This document shows positions 8,880 to 17,748 of a DNA stretch of 64,000 bases, piece after piece. The notes below the pieces were generated by a model. That model saw nothing but the letters and a program-made list of their open reading frames with translations, was not told where the DNA came from and did not search any database. The stretch is from Pseudarthrobacter sp. NamB4 (GTDB lineage Bacteria; Actinomycetota; Actinomycetes; Actinomycetales; Micrococcaceae): contig NZ_VAHM01000009.1 of the NCBI RefSeq assembly GCF_005796185.1, forward strand, positions 93,275 through 157,274, given 5' to 3'. The stretch's first letter is position 1; every line of letters starts with the position of its first letter. A program made the position numbers and the translations under genes.

Positions 8880-11009
8880 TCAGCCGCGCTTGCCCGGCGC
8901 AGTCCTGGCCAGCAGGAACTTCTCCTCCACCGGAGCCGCCCCGCTGGCACGCTGGCTGCGGAAGTAGGCGCGCGCCTCGTCCTGCCGCTCCTTTTCTGCG
9001 CCGGTGGCGATCGCGGCCCGCACATGGTCCGGGCTGTAGCCGAAGGCCTCCACGAGGTCCAGCGCATGCGGACGGATCTTCACCAGCAGCCGGTTGATGT
9101 ACTCGCCAACGGTGCGGGCCCGCTGCATGGAGAGCCGGCCGTTCATGAGGTACCAGGAGAGGTTCTTCTCGATCAGCGACAGGCCGAAAAGGTCCCGCAG
9201 CCAGGTGAGTACCGTCCTGGTGCCGGGGTCCCTAACGTCGCGGAGTGCCTCGGTGAAGGCCTCCCACTGCAGCAGCTCGGCGTGCGCCTGGGCGGCGTCA
9301 ATGAGTTCGTTCTGGTGCCGGTTGAACAGGGCGGCCCCCTTTTCCTGGGAGAGGCGGTTGCTGCCCCTGAGCGAGCCTGCTGCTTCCGCCACCATCGTCT
9401 GCACCCGGTCGGTGAGGAGCGCGCGCTGGCCTTCCTCGTCACGCAGGGCAATGGCGGCCCTTTGGACCGATCCGGTGTCCGCCATGAACTGGGCCACCTG
9501 GCGGAGGCCGGTGCGGTGGATCGCGGCGCCGGTTGCCTGGCCCACCACGTAGCGGGCGAGCACTCCGAAGTCCACGTTCCGGAACTCCTTGGCGTAATCG
9601 GCAAGGAGGCGTTTGGCCACCAGTTGCAGCAGCACTGTGTTGTCGCCCTCGAACGTGGCATAGACGTCCAGGTCCGCCCGCAGGGACGCAAAGCGGTTCT
9701 CGATCAGGAACCCGGCGCCGCCGCAGGCCTCGCGGCATTCCTGCAGGGTGTCCAGCGCGTGCCAGGTGCTGAGGGGCTTGAGCGCGGCGGCGAGGGTTTC
9801 GAGGTCCTGGCGGTCCCCGTCGGTGTCGTGCGCTCCGGAGAAGACGTCGTCAAACTTCTGTAGCAGCTGTTCGTGCGCGAAACCGGCGGCGTAAGTAGTG
9901 GCCAGCCGGGTGAACAGGCGCCGCTGGTGCCGCTGGTAGTCAAGCAGGACTTCCTCTTCGGTGTGGGAGGAGGCGTTGAACTGGCGGCGCTCGGCGGCGT
10001 AGCGGATGGCGGCCTGCAGTGCCATCTTCGATGCAGCCACGGCGGCGCCGTCCAGTGACACCCGGCCCTGCACGAGGGTTCCGAGCATTGTGAAAAACCG
10101 ACGGCCGGGGCTGGCGATGGGGGAGGTGTACGTTCCGTCCGGAGCCACATCACCGTAACGGTTCAGGAGGTTCGTGCGCGGAATGCGGACCTGGGTGAAG
10201 TGCAGGCGGCCGTTGTCGAGGCCGTTCAGTCCCCCCTTGATGCCGTCGTCCTCGCCCCCGATGCCCGGCAGGAACTCCTTCGTGGCCGGGTCCCGCAGGT
10301 CCACGTAAAAGGCGTGGACACCATGGTTGACCCCGCGTGTCACCAGCTGGGCGAACACCACCGCCCCGAGTCCGTCGATGGCGGCGTTGCCGATGTAGTC
10401 CTTCCAGGCCGCACGAAACGGGGTGTGCACCACGAATTCCTCCGTTTGGGGATCGTAGGTGGCCGTCGTGGCGATGCTTGCCACGTCGGAGCCATGTCCC
10501 GTTTCGGTCATGGCAAAACATCCCGGGATGTCCAGGTTCATGATGCCGGGGAGCCACTTGGCGTGGTGTACCGCGGTGCCCAGGTGCATGACCGCGGAAC
10601 CGAAGAGGCCCCATTGCACCCCGGCTTTGATCTGGAGTGAGGGATCGGCCACCACGAGTTCCTCGAACCCGGCGATGTTTCCGCCATGGTCGTCGGAACC
10701 GCCCAGCGCTGCCGGGAAGGCACGGTGGACTGCCTCATTTTCCACAAGGTACTTCAGCTGGCCGAACACCCTGTTCCGGTGCTCACTGTGAGTCAGGCCT
10801 TCGACCTTGTGCAGCTCGGGACGTGCTGCCAGGTCACGGGCCTGGAGCCGGACCGCTGACCACTTGCCCAGCAGCTGCCGGCCCAATGCCTCGACGTCGA
10901 CGGCGGGGTTGGGCCGGGTGGGCTCGGAGCGGGTGGGGCCGGTTGCGGGTTTGCCGGGGGCTGCGGCGCCCTGCCCCTTGCCGGCGGGGCGGTCCACTAC
11001 TTCAGTCAT
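8880..11009 (-). CDS. Acyl-CoA oxidase / acyl-CoA dehydrogenase family protein
   Basis: A 709-residue FAD enzyme of the acyl-CoA oxidase type, predicted to form trans-2-enoyl-CoA from acyl-CoA. Visible features are the FAD/substrate segment GCFAMTETGHGSDVASIATTATYD, DYIGNAAIDGLGAVVFAQL, RRFFTMLGTLVQGRVSL, AAIRYAAERRQF and CREACGGAGFLIENR, followed by a C-terminal ACOX domain. The first 40 residues are proline-rich and look disordered. The TetR-family gene lies immediately upstream on the same strand, and thiolase, FabG4 and MaoC genes are divergent, so this is the first oxidation step of a beta-oxidation-type block. Confidence 0.92.
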   Translation of the reverse strand: MTEVVDRPAGKGQGAAAPGKPATGPTRSEPTRPNPAVDVEALGRQLLGKWSAVRLQARDLAARPELHKVEGLTHSEHRNRVFGQLKYLVENEAVHRAFPAALGGSDDHGGNIAGFEELVVADPSLQIKAGVQWGLFGSAVMHLGTAVHHAKWLPGIMNLDIPGCFAMTETGHGSDVASIATTATYDPQTEEFVVHTPFRAAWKDYIGNAAIDGLGAVVFAQLVTRGVNHGVHAFYVDLRDPATKEFLPGIGGEDDGIKGGLNGLDNGRLHFTQVRIPRTNLLNRYGDVAPDGTYTSPIASPGRRFFTMLGTLVQGRVSLDGAAVAASKMALQAAIRYAAERRQFNASSHTEEEVLLDYQRHQRRLFTRLATTYAAGFAHEQLLQKFDDVFSGAHDTDGDRQDLETLAAALKPLSTWHALDTLQECREACGGAGFLIENRFASLRADLDVYATFEGDNTVLLQLVAKRLLADYAKEFRNVDFGVLARYVVGQATGAAIHRTGLRQVAQFMADTGSVQRAAIALRDEEGQRALLTDRVQTMVAEAAGSLRGSNRLSQEKGAALFNRHQNELIDAAQAHAELLQWEAFTEALRDVRDPGTRTVLTWLRDLFGLSLIEKNLSWYLMNGRLSMQRARTVGEYINRLLVKIRPHALDLVEAFGYSPDHVRAAIATGAEKERQDEARAYFRSQRASGAAPVEEKFLLARTAPGKRG

Positions 11010-11010
11010 G

Positions 11011-11733
11011 TCAATGTCCTTCGTTGGTGCTGACAGGTGGCTTGGTGGTGCTGGAAGGGCTCAATTCGGGGGCTATGCCGACGCACAGCCACGCTGTGAT
11101 TTGGCGTGCCATCGCTTCCTGGCCGGGTTTGTCGGGGGAATCGGGGGTGCCAAGCCACTGTTCGCCGGCGTTGCGCACCAGGCCGATCGCGGCCTTGGGC
11201 CAGTAGCCGATGACAGCCTGTTTGCCGTCACCCAGGTGCATCCTCATAGGGGCGGCAATCATCTCCGCCACGGCATCGAAGAAATGGCCCAGCGCGCCTG
11301 AAACTGACGCCGATGGCGCCGCGCCCTCGGCGTCGCCGCTGCCGGAGCGGGTGACGAAGGTGTAGACGTTCGGGCTGGTGTCCGCCATCTGCAGGTAGGC
11401 CGAGACCATGGCCAGCAGCCCTTCGCGCGGCGTCTGTGCACTTTGTGCCGCTTCCTGGATCCGGCGCTGCATCTGGCTCAGGACCACTTCACCCACCGCC
11501 TGCTGGAGCCCGGCCTTGTCCCCGAAGTAGCGGTAAAACACGGATTTTGACGTTCCGGCGGCGGCTGCGATCTCCTCCATGGAGGCATCGCTGCCCAGGG
11601 CGTGGACCGCCCTGCGTGCGGACTTGATCAGCTCCCTCCGCCGCTCTTCCCTATGGCTTTGCCAACGCGAGGAGCGGCCGTCAGGGCTGGCGGCTGGCGA
11701 AGGCGCAGCTATGTCGGGCGGGGGGAGGTTCAC
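11011..11733 (-). CDS. TetR family transcriptional regulator
   Basis: A 240-residue regulator with an N-terminal helix-turn-helix (SMEEIAAAAGTSKSVFYRYFGDKAGL) and a ligand domain with TetR_C-like text. GTG 11733 (VNLPPPDIAAPSP) is preferred: any earlier in-frame ATG would run through the palindromic operator and the thiolase ribosome site. With that start, the coding sequence begins directly at the edge of the operator, so the transcript may be nearly leaderless. The stop abuts the acyl-CoA oxidase start. Likely represses itself, the oxidase and the divergent thiolase operon, with an acyl-CoA as possible effector (inference). Confidence 0.88.
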   Translation of the reverse strand: MNLPPPDIAAPSPAASPDGRSSRWQSHREERRRELIKSARRAVHALGSDASMEEIAAAAGTSKSVFYRYFGDKAGLQQAVGEVVLSQMQRRIQEAAQSAQTPREGLLAMVSAYLQMADTSPNVYTFVTRSGSGDAEGAAPSASVSGALGHFFDAVAEMIAAPMRMHLGDGKQAVIGYWPKAAIGLVRNAGEQWLGTPDSPDKPGQEAMARQITAWLCVGIAPELSPSSTTKPPVSTNEGH

Positions 11734-11764
11734 GATACCCAGCGTATCAGGTACGCTGGGTATC
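11734..11764. promoter_or_regulatory. 31-bp palindromic operator for the TetR regulator
   Basis: Perfect 13-base arms GATACCCAGCGTA and TACGCTGGGTATC with a five-base centre TCAGG, located between the divergent TetR gene and the thiolase operon. Length and position are typical of a TetR-family operator controlling both directions. Confidence 0.85.
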
Positions 11765-11794
11765 GGTAACCACACGTAACCCGAGGAGTCAGCC

Positions 11795-13156
11795 ATGTCC
11801 ATTGAGGGACAGCCCACCGCCGGACCCGAAGAACAGGGCACCCGTCCTGCCAGCACCCCTTCCACGCGCAGGGCAGTCATCGTTGGGGGCAACCGGATCC
11901 CCTTCGCCCGCGCCGGCGGGGCCTACGCGAAGTCGTCCAACCTGGACATGCTGACCGCCGCGCTGGACGGGCTCATTGCCCGGTTCGGCCTGCAGGACGA
12001 GCGCATCGGGGAAGTGGCTGCCGGTGCGGTGCTGAAGCACTCCAGGGATTTCAACCTGACACGCGAGGCCGTGCTGGGTTCGGCGCTTTCTGCAGAGACT
12101 CCCGCCTATGACCTCCAGCAGGCGTGTGCCACCGGCCTTGAGACCGTGGTGGGGCTGGCCAACAAGATCAAGCTGGGGCAGATAGAGTCCGCAATCGCAG
12201 GCGGGGTCGATTCTGCTTCAGATGCCCCTGTGGTGGTCAGCGAAGGCCTGCGGGAAGTGATCCTCGACCTCAACCGCGCCAAGACCCTTCCGCAGCGGCT
12301 GCAGGTCCTCAGCCGCCTGCGGCCCAAGGACCTTGCCCCGCTGGCGCCCGGCACCGCCGAGCCCAGGACGGGCCTTTCCATGGGTGAGCACCAGGCCCTG
12401 ACCACAGCGCAGTGGAAAATCTCGCGACAGGCCCAGGATGAACTGGCCTACAACAGCCACCGGAATTTGGCGTCCGCCTACGAATCGGGCTTCTTCGATG
12501 ACCTCATCACCCCGTACAGGGGGCTGTCCCGGGACGGAAACCTCCGTCCCGACACCTCGCCGGAAAAACTGGCCGGCCTCAAGCCGGTGTTCGGCAGGAA
12601 CCTCGGCGCTGATGCCACCATGACTGCCGGCAACTCGACGCCGCTGACCGACGGCGCCTCCACTGTCCTGTTGGCATCCGATGCCTGGGCGGATGCCCAC
12701 GACCTGCCCAAGCTTGCGGCTGTGGTGGATGCCGAGGCAGCCGCTGTGGACTTCGTGCATGGCAAGGACGGACTGCTGATGGCTCCCGTGTTCGCCGTTC
12801 CTCGCCTGCTGGCCCGGCAGAACCTCACCCTTGCGGACATCGACTTCTTTGAGATCCACGAAGCCTTCGCTGCCACGGTCCTCAGCACTCTCGCCGCGTG
12901 GGAGGACGAGGAGTTCGGCCGCAGCCGCCTGGGTCTGGAGGGTGCCTTCGGTAAAGTCGACCCGGCGCGACTGAATGTCAACGGCTCATCGCTGGCTGCG
13001 GGCCATCCCTTCGCGGCCACCGGCGGCCGCATCGTTGCCTCGCTGGCCAAACAGCTTCATGCCAAGGGCAGCACCGATGGCCGGCCCGCCCGCGGACTGG
13101 TTTCCGTCTGCGCAGCTGGCGGCCAGGGCGTCGTCGCAATTCTCGAATCACTGTAG
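11795..13156 (+). CDS. Acetyl-CoA C-acyltransferase (thiolase, FadA2-like)
   Basis: Thiolase that cleaves 3-ketoacyl-CoA with CoA or condenses acetyl-CoA. The 453-residue protein has the nucleophile Cys111 in LQQACATGLETVVG, the His motif NVNGSSLAAGHPFAATGGR and the second Cys in VCAAGGQGVVAI. GAGGAG lies nine bases before the ATG. It is first of three genes (thiolase, FabG4-like, MaoC-like) whose order resembles the mycobacterial fadA2/fabG4/htdX locus, and it starts 30 bases after the TetR operator, so it is probably induced when the regulator is released. Confidence 0.93.
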   Translation: MSIEGQPTAGPEEQGTRPASTPSTRRAVIVGGNRIPFARAGGAYAKSSNLDMLTAALDGLIARFGLQDERIGEVAAGAVLKHSRDFNLTREAVLGSALSAETPAYDLQQACATGLETVVGLANKIKLGQIESAIAGGVDSASDAPVVVSEGLREVILDLNRAKTLPQRLQVLSRLRPKDLAPLAPGTAEPRTGLSMGEHQALTTAQWKISRQAQDELAYNSHRNLASAYESGFFDDLITPYRGLSRDGNLRPDTSPEKLAGLKPVFGRNLGADATMTAGNSTPLTDGASTVLLASDAWADAHDLPKLAAVVDAEAAAVDFVHGKDGLLMAPVFAVPRLLARQNLTLADIDFFEIHEAFAATVLSTLAAWEDEEFGRSRLGLEGAFGKVDPARLNVNGSSLAAGHPFAATGGRIVASLAKQLHAKGSTDGRPARGLVSVCAAGGQGVVAILESL

Positions 13157-13165
13157 GGGACACGG

Positions 13166-14506
13166 ATGGCAGACAAGTACGCACAACTGGTGAACCAAGG
13201 CCTTGGCCGCAACGTTGCAAAGAAACTGGGCCTTCCCCAGCCAGCGGTCCTGCGCCGGTACCAGCCCGGGGAACCGTTGATCACCGGACCCATACTGGTA
13301 CAGGGAAGCACCGCGGGAGCAGATACCCTGGCCACCCAACTGCTCGCCTGGGACCTGGACGTCAGGCGGCACCCGGTGCCCCGCGAAAAACTCGGCGCCA
13401 TCATCCTGGTGCTCGATGAGCTGGAGCGCCCCGAAGACCTGGAAGAGCCCGTCCTTGTGGTGGGGGCCTCCCTGCGCGACCTCGCCCGCGGCGGAAGAGT
13501 AATCACTGTGTCCCGTCCGGCCTCTGAAACGGATTCCCCGGCCGCGGCTGCTGCCCGGCAGGGTTTGGACGGGTTCCTGCGTTCACTGGCGAAAGAACTT
13601 CGCGCCGGTGCAACCGGAAACGGCGTCCTTTTGGCAGAAGGTGTCCAGATTGCCAGCCCCAGCGCACTGGCCGCCGTCCGGTTCTTCCTGTCCGGCCGCT
13701 CAGCCTTCGTTGATGGGCAGTTCCTGAAGATCTCCAGCCCATCGGGCGAGCTTCCCCGCGACCCCGAAAAACCCTTGGCCGGCAAAGCTGCGGTAGTGAC
13801 CGGGGCTGCACGGGGCATTGGCGCTCACATCGCCCGGACGCTCCACCGCGACGGCGCCGCTGTAGTCCTGGTGGACCTCCCGGTCGCCGGCGAGCACCTG
13901 GCGGCGGTGGCCAACGAGGTGAAGGGCACCGCCCTCCAACTGGACATCACCAGAAAGGACGCCGGCCAGAGGATCCTTGAGCATGCAGTGCAGCGGCACG
14001 GGCGGCTGGACATTGTGGTCCACAACGCCGGCATCACCCGGGACAAACTGCTTGCGAACATGGACCAGTCGCGCTGGAGCGCTGTGATCGGCATCAACCT
14101 CGCAGCGCAGCTCCGGATCAATGAAGCACTCCTCGCTTCCGAGCACTTCCGGGGAGCACCGCGTATTGTTTCCGTTGCCTCCACCAGCGGCATCGCCGGC
14201 AACCGGGGGCAAACCAACTATGCGGCGTCCAAGGGGGGAGTGATGGGAATGGTCCGGGCCAGCGCACCGTTGCTCGCTGCTGTCGGCGGAACCATCAACG
14301 CCGTGGCGCCGGGCTTCATTGAGACGGAAATGACGGAGCGCATCCCGTTCGCACTGCGTGAGATCGCCCGCCGCGCCAATTCCCTCCAGCAGGGCGGCCG
14401 GCCCGCCGACGTCGCCGAAGCCATCGCTTTCCTGGCAAGCGATGCAGCCGCCGGCATCAACGGTGAGGTGCTGCGGGTCTGCGGACAGAACATGGTAGGC
14501 GCGTGA
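13166..14506 (+). CDS. fabG4: High-molecular-weight 3-oxoacyl-ACP/CoA reductase, FabG4-like SDR
   Basis: A 446-residue FabG of the high-molecular-weight type. Residues 1-205 form a flavodoxin-like N-terminal domain with no catalytic motif. The C-terminal SDR domain has the NAD(P) site KAAVVTGAARGIGAHIARTL, VHNAGITRDKLL and the catalytic Ser, Tyr and Lys in IVSVASTSG...NYAASKGG. It reduces 3-ketoacyl thioesters or runs the reverse reaction. It lies 9 bases after the thiolase and overlaps the MaoC gene by GTGA, so the three genes are one operon. Confidence 0.92.
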   Translation: MADKYAQLVNQGLGRNVAKKLGLPQPAVLRRYQPGEPLITGPILVQGSTAGADTLATQLLAWDLDVRRHPVPREKLGAIILVLDELERPEDLEEPVLVVGASLRDLARGGRVITVSRPASETDSPAAAAARQGLDGFLRSLAKELRAGATGNGVLLAEGVQIASPSALAAVRFFLSGRSAFVDGQFLKISSPSGELPRDPEKPLAGKAAVVTGAARGIGAHIARTLHRDGAAVVLVDLPVAGEHLAAVANEVKGTALQLDITRKDAGQRILEHAVQRHGRLDIVVHNAGITRDKLLANMDQSRWSAVIGINLAAQLRINEALLASEHFRGAPRIVSVASTSGIAGNRGQTNYAASKGGVMGMVRASAPLLAAVGGTINAVAPGFIETEMTERIPFALREIARRANSLQQGGRPADVAEAIAFLASDAAAGINGEVLRVCGQNMVGA

Positions 14507-15417
14507 CGCCGGCCCAGCCGGTGATCCTGGGGGAGATGCCGTCGCTGTCGAAGCTCTACGTGAACGCCGCTGCCCAGGCGGCCCGCCGGAGGCTGCTGGG
14601 TACAAATGATGGATCGGGCCTTCCTGCCGAGAGCCATGAAGTCCGCGGGGTCACCGTGGACGTCGCCACCCTGACCGCCTACCAGCATCTCATCGGCGAG
14701 ACGGCCAGCGACGTGCTGCCTGCGGGGTTCATCCACGCGCAGGCCTTCCCCTTGGCCATGAGTGTGATGAACAGGGACGATTTCCCGCTGCCCCTGCTCG
14801 GCATGATCCATCTCCGCAACGCTGTTCAGCAGCTGGTCCCGGTCCTCTTCTCGGACACCCTTGATGTCACTGCCAGGGTGGAGAACCTTCGCGGGCACCG
14901 TGCGGGCAGCCAAGTGGATGTCGTGGCGGAGGTGCGGAAGGCGGGCTCGGCCGACATCTGCTGGCGCGGGGTATCCACATACCTCGCCAAGGGTGTTTTC
15001 CTGCCAGGCATCGACAAGCCATCCCCTGCCGCTGCCCGGGCCGAGTTCAAGGCGCCCCACCCTACTGCCCTCTGGCAGCTTGGGGTTGATACCGGCCGCG
15101 CCTACGCCGCAGTTTCCGGTGACTTCAACCCGATTCACCTCAGCGTGCTCTCCGCCAAGGCGCTGGGTATGCGCCGGTCCATAGCCCACGGCATGTACCT
15201 TGCCGCCAGGGCGCTCGCCGACGTCGGCTCCTCCCGTGATGACTCTTTCACCTGGGAGGTTGACTTCGACGCGCCGGTGTTCCTTCCCTGCAGGGTTGCC
15301 CTGGAGATCAACACGGTGCAGGACGAGGCCGGCGGCGGATGGAGGCGTTCCGATTTCGTCGCCTGGAACCCGAGGTCCGGCCGCCGCCACTTCAGCGGAT
15401 CGGTCAGCGCACTTTAA
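14503..15417 (+). CDS. MaoC-like (3R)-hydroxyacyl dehydratase, HtdX-type
   Basis: A 304-residue double hot-dog hydratase. The C-terminal half carries the MaoC hydratase signature YAAVSGDFNPIHLSVLSAKALG, with the catalytic Asp and His, then RSIAHGMYLAARAL. The N-terminal half is a degenerate hot dog (FIHAQAFPLAMSVM). It adds or removes water from enoyl/hydroxyacyl thioesters. GTG start at 14503 overlaps the FabG4 stop. Downstream, the FUSC gene is convergent and overlaps its last bases. Confidence 0.9.
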   Translation: MTPAQPVILGEMPSLSKLYVNAAAQAARRRLLGTNDGSGLPAESHEVRGVTVDVATLTAYQHLIGETASDVLPAGFIHAQAFPLAMSVMNRDDFPLPLLGMIHLRNAVQQLVPVLFSDTLDVTARVENLRGHRAGSQVDVVAEVRKAGSADICWRGVSTYLAKGVFLPGIDKPSPAAARAEFKAPHPTALWQLGVDTGRAYAAVSGDFNPIHLSVLSAKALGMRRSIAHGMYLAARALADVGSSRDDSFTWEVDFDAPVFLPCRVALEINTVQDEAGGGWRRSDFVAWNPRSGRRHFSGSVSAL

Positions 15418-16532
15418 CTGGTTTCCCGGACAGCACGCAGGATCCTGTGGAGGCTCAGGAGGACGGATTCGGACGCCAGGACCATACCCTGGTCAGCCTG
15501 CCGCCCGGCGGTGGCGGCAACGCACGCCTCCACCGCCGCCTTGGCCGTTTCGAGCTGTCCCTCCTGTGCTTCCCGGTCAACATCGCGGAAGGAGCGTAAA
15601 AGGTCCCCTGTGGCAGTCAGTGCATCTGCCAGCGGTCCGCTTTCCGGATGCGGCACGCTGTACGGCAGGTCGCTGCCCCAGATGACGGCGGACAGCACAT
15701 CAGTGATGTCCTGGATGTGGAAGGTGACACGCTCCAGCTCGCGCAGGTTCCGGTAGTCCCGGTCGATGTCGCGGGGATGCAGCTTTCGCCTGGGGTTCGC
15801 CCTGCGGCTGGCGTCGGCTTCCTTCACGAGGTGCCGGACTGCGCGGGCGGCTTCGGCAAGCTCATCGGAACGGCTGGTCCAGTCCTCGTGCTTCGGCGGC
15901 CACTCTTCCTTGAGCGCGGCCCCCATGTCTGTAAGCTGCGTGCCGAGGGCACGCCGCAGCTCATCCAGACTGGACGCTGCGGCGCTCAGGTGCAGCGGCG
16001 GAAAAACCAGGAAGTTCACGGCTATCCCAACGCCAACCCCGACGCCCATCTGCAGCAGGTAACCGAAGGAAAAGTCGTCAGGATTACTGCCGCCCACCAG
16101 CAAAACCAGCAGCGCCGCCGTCGGAATCCAATCGCTTCCTGAACCGATCCAGGGCAGGCCGCCGAGGAGCACCCCCAGGCCCATGAACACTGCCACGGCC
16201 AGGGGAGACGGGTCGGCGATGCTGACCAGTACGATGCCCAGGCCGATGCCCAGGGCGAGGCCGGCAAGGGCCTGCAAACCCTGGCGCATGGAGCCGGCAA
16301 CATTGTGGTACATCGCCACCAGCGCGCCGAGGGGAGCGTAGTAGGGATAGTTGGCGGCGGCGCCCGGCATGAGCGGCGCGATGAAGAAAGCGAGGCCGGC
16401 AGCGAGCGCCGCCTTGGCCGCCAATTGGAGCCTCTGGGCGGCGAACGCTGACGAGAGTCCCGCCACCGCCTGGTTGATAAAACGGGTCCCCCTTGCCCAC
16501 CGGATATTCGGACGTGCTGTAGTTTTACCCAT
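15414..16532 (-). CDS. FUSC family / aromatic acid exporter-like membrane protein
   Basis: A 372-residue inner-membrane protein with about six hydrophobic segments in residues 30-180 (RLQLAAKAALAAGLAFFIAP, YYAPLGALVAMYHNVAGSM, LALGIGLGIVLVSIAD and others) and a soluble helical C-terminal region. This fits the fusaric acid resistance / aromatic acid exporter family. ATG 16532 (MGKTTARPN) is chosen over an upstream in-frame ATG. Efflux of a weak organic acid is family knowledge; the actual substrate is unknown. Confidence 0.85.
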   Translation of the reverse strand: MGKTTARPNIRWARGTRFINQAVAGLSSAFAAQRLQLAAKAALAAGLAFFIAPLMPGAAANYPYYAPLGALVAMYHNVAGSMRQGLQALAGLALGIGLGIVLVSIADPSPLAVAVFMGLGVLLGGLPWIGSGSDWIPTAALLVLLVGGSNPDDFSFGYLLQMGVGVGVGIAVNFLVFPPLHLSAAASSLDELRRALGTQLTDMGAALKEEWPPKHEDWTSRSDELAEAARAVRHLVKEADASRRANPRRKLHPRDIDRDYRNLRELERVTFHIQDITDVLSAVIWGSDLPYSVPHPESGPLADALTATGDLLRSFRDVDREAQEGQLETAKAAVEACVAATAGRQADQGMVLASESVLLSLHRILRAVRETS

Positions 16533-16610
16533 CCGCCCCACGGTATGGGCCCGCCGGTGCATGCAACAACACTGCTGGTCAGGGCCTCGCCGCGGGCACT
16601 GGAAAGGCCT

Positions 16611-17720
16611 TCAGGACGCTCTAGCTGCCGAGCGGCGGACTTCGGCGGCAAGCCGGTGGGCCTTGCCGGGCGTGCGCCCGTCCTCCGCCCGCTGGGGGAT
16701 GTAGCCAAACCCGAGGCCGTACACAGGGTCCGCGAAGCCCAGCGCGGCATTCGCGCCCTCGTGGCCGAACGCCCGGTGGCTGCCGAAGTTCCGTGACGGG
16801 TGCGGTTTCATGAAGACGACGGCGAACGCGTTGTCCAGCCCTGAGGAGCGGTCCAGGCCCCACACCTGTTCCCGGGACATCAGGTCAACGGTGGCAGGCT
16901 TGAGGAAGGGGGTTCCGCCCTCCGCTCCTGTGGTGCTTGCCGCGTAAAGGCGGGCCAGCCCGTCGGCTGTGCCCACGCCGCCTGCTGCCGACATCCCTGC
17001 TGCGCGGACGGCACGGATGTTGGGAAGTTCCATGATGGTGCTAACCGGGGCGTTGCTGTTCAGCCCTTCGAGGCTCAGGGGGTCCACCCAGGGCTGCTCC
17101 CGGATGCCCGCATAGATAACGTCCCGGTACCGGGCTTCCTCTTCCTCGGGCAACCCGAGGAAGAAGTCAACTCCGTACGGGGCACGGATCCGCCGTTCGT
17201 AGGCCTCCTGCAGCGTTTCGCCCGAGACGCGGCGGCACAGCTCCTCCATGATGATGCCGATGGTAAGCGCGTGGTAGCCGAACTGGCGGCCGGGCTGCCA
17301 GGCGGGGACCGCCGCGGCAAGCCGGGCCGCGGCGGCCGGGCTGGTGAATTCCTCCAGGCCGAAGCCGCCTTCGACGCCCATGACCCCGGCCTGGTGGGAC
17401 AACGCCTGCCGGACCAGCAGCTGGTCCTTCCCGTGCACCCCGAACTCTGGCCAGTAATGCGCCACGGTCTGGTCGAGGTCCAGCAGACCGTCCTGCACCA
17501 GCAGCGCAACCACCATGGCGGCCACGCCCTTGGAGCAGGAGTAGGCGCCTGTCAGGCTGTCCGGTGCCATCTCCGGACCGCCTGACAGCCGCACCACCTG
17601 GACGCCATCCTGGTAGGCGGCCAGCTGTGCGCTGTACTGCCGGTCCTCCCGCAGGAATGATGTGAACAGATTCTGGACGTTCTCGTAGCCGGGCGCTACA
17701 AAGCCTTCGGGTGCACTCAT
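16611..17720 (-). CDS. EstB-like serine hydrolase, class C beta-lactamase family
   Basis: A 369-residue esterase or peptidase with the beta-lactamase/DD-peptidase fold. The nucleophile motif Ser-x-x-Lys is AYSCSKGVAAM, the second motif is FGYHALTIG (Tyr in place), and the third is FGHEGANAALGFADP. No signal peptide is seen, so it is probably cytoplasmic, as are EstB-type esterases. ATG 17720 (MSAPEGFVAPGYENVQ) is the natural family start; a longer frame to 17828 would run into the neighbouring ECM4 gene. Confidence 0.9.
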   Translation of the reverse strand: MSAPEGFVAPGYENVQNLFTSFLREDRQYSAQLAAYQDGVQVVRLSGGPEMAPDSLTGAYSCSKGVAAMVVALLVQDGLLDLDQTVAHYWPEFGVHGKDQLLVRQALSHQAGVMGVEGGFGLEEFTSPAAAARLAAAVPAWQPGRQFGYHALTIGIIMEELCRRVSGETLQEAYERRIRAPYGVDFFLGLPEEEEARYRDVIYAGIREQPWVDPLSLEGLNSNAPVSTIMELPNIRAVRAAGMSAAGGVGTADGLARLYAASTTGAEGGTPFLKPATVDLMSREQVWGLDRSSGLDNAFAVVFMKPHPSRNFGSHRAFGHEGANAALGFADPVYGLGFGYIPQRAEDGRTPGKAHRLAAEVRRSAARAS

Positions 17721-17748
17721 ACGGCCCAGTCTAGCCAGAAAGCGCTTA

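Noticed and set aside
8871..9863. Long open frame antisense to the acyl-CoA oxidase gene
   Set aside because: It mirrors codon bias of the real gene, has no ribosome site and no protein-family motif.
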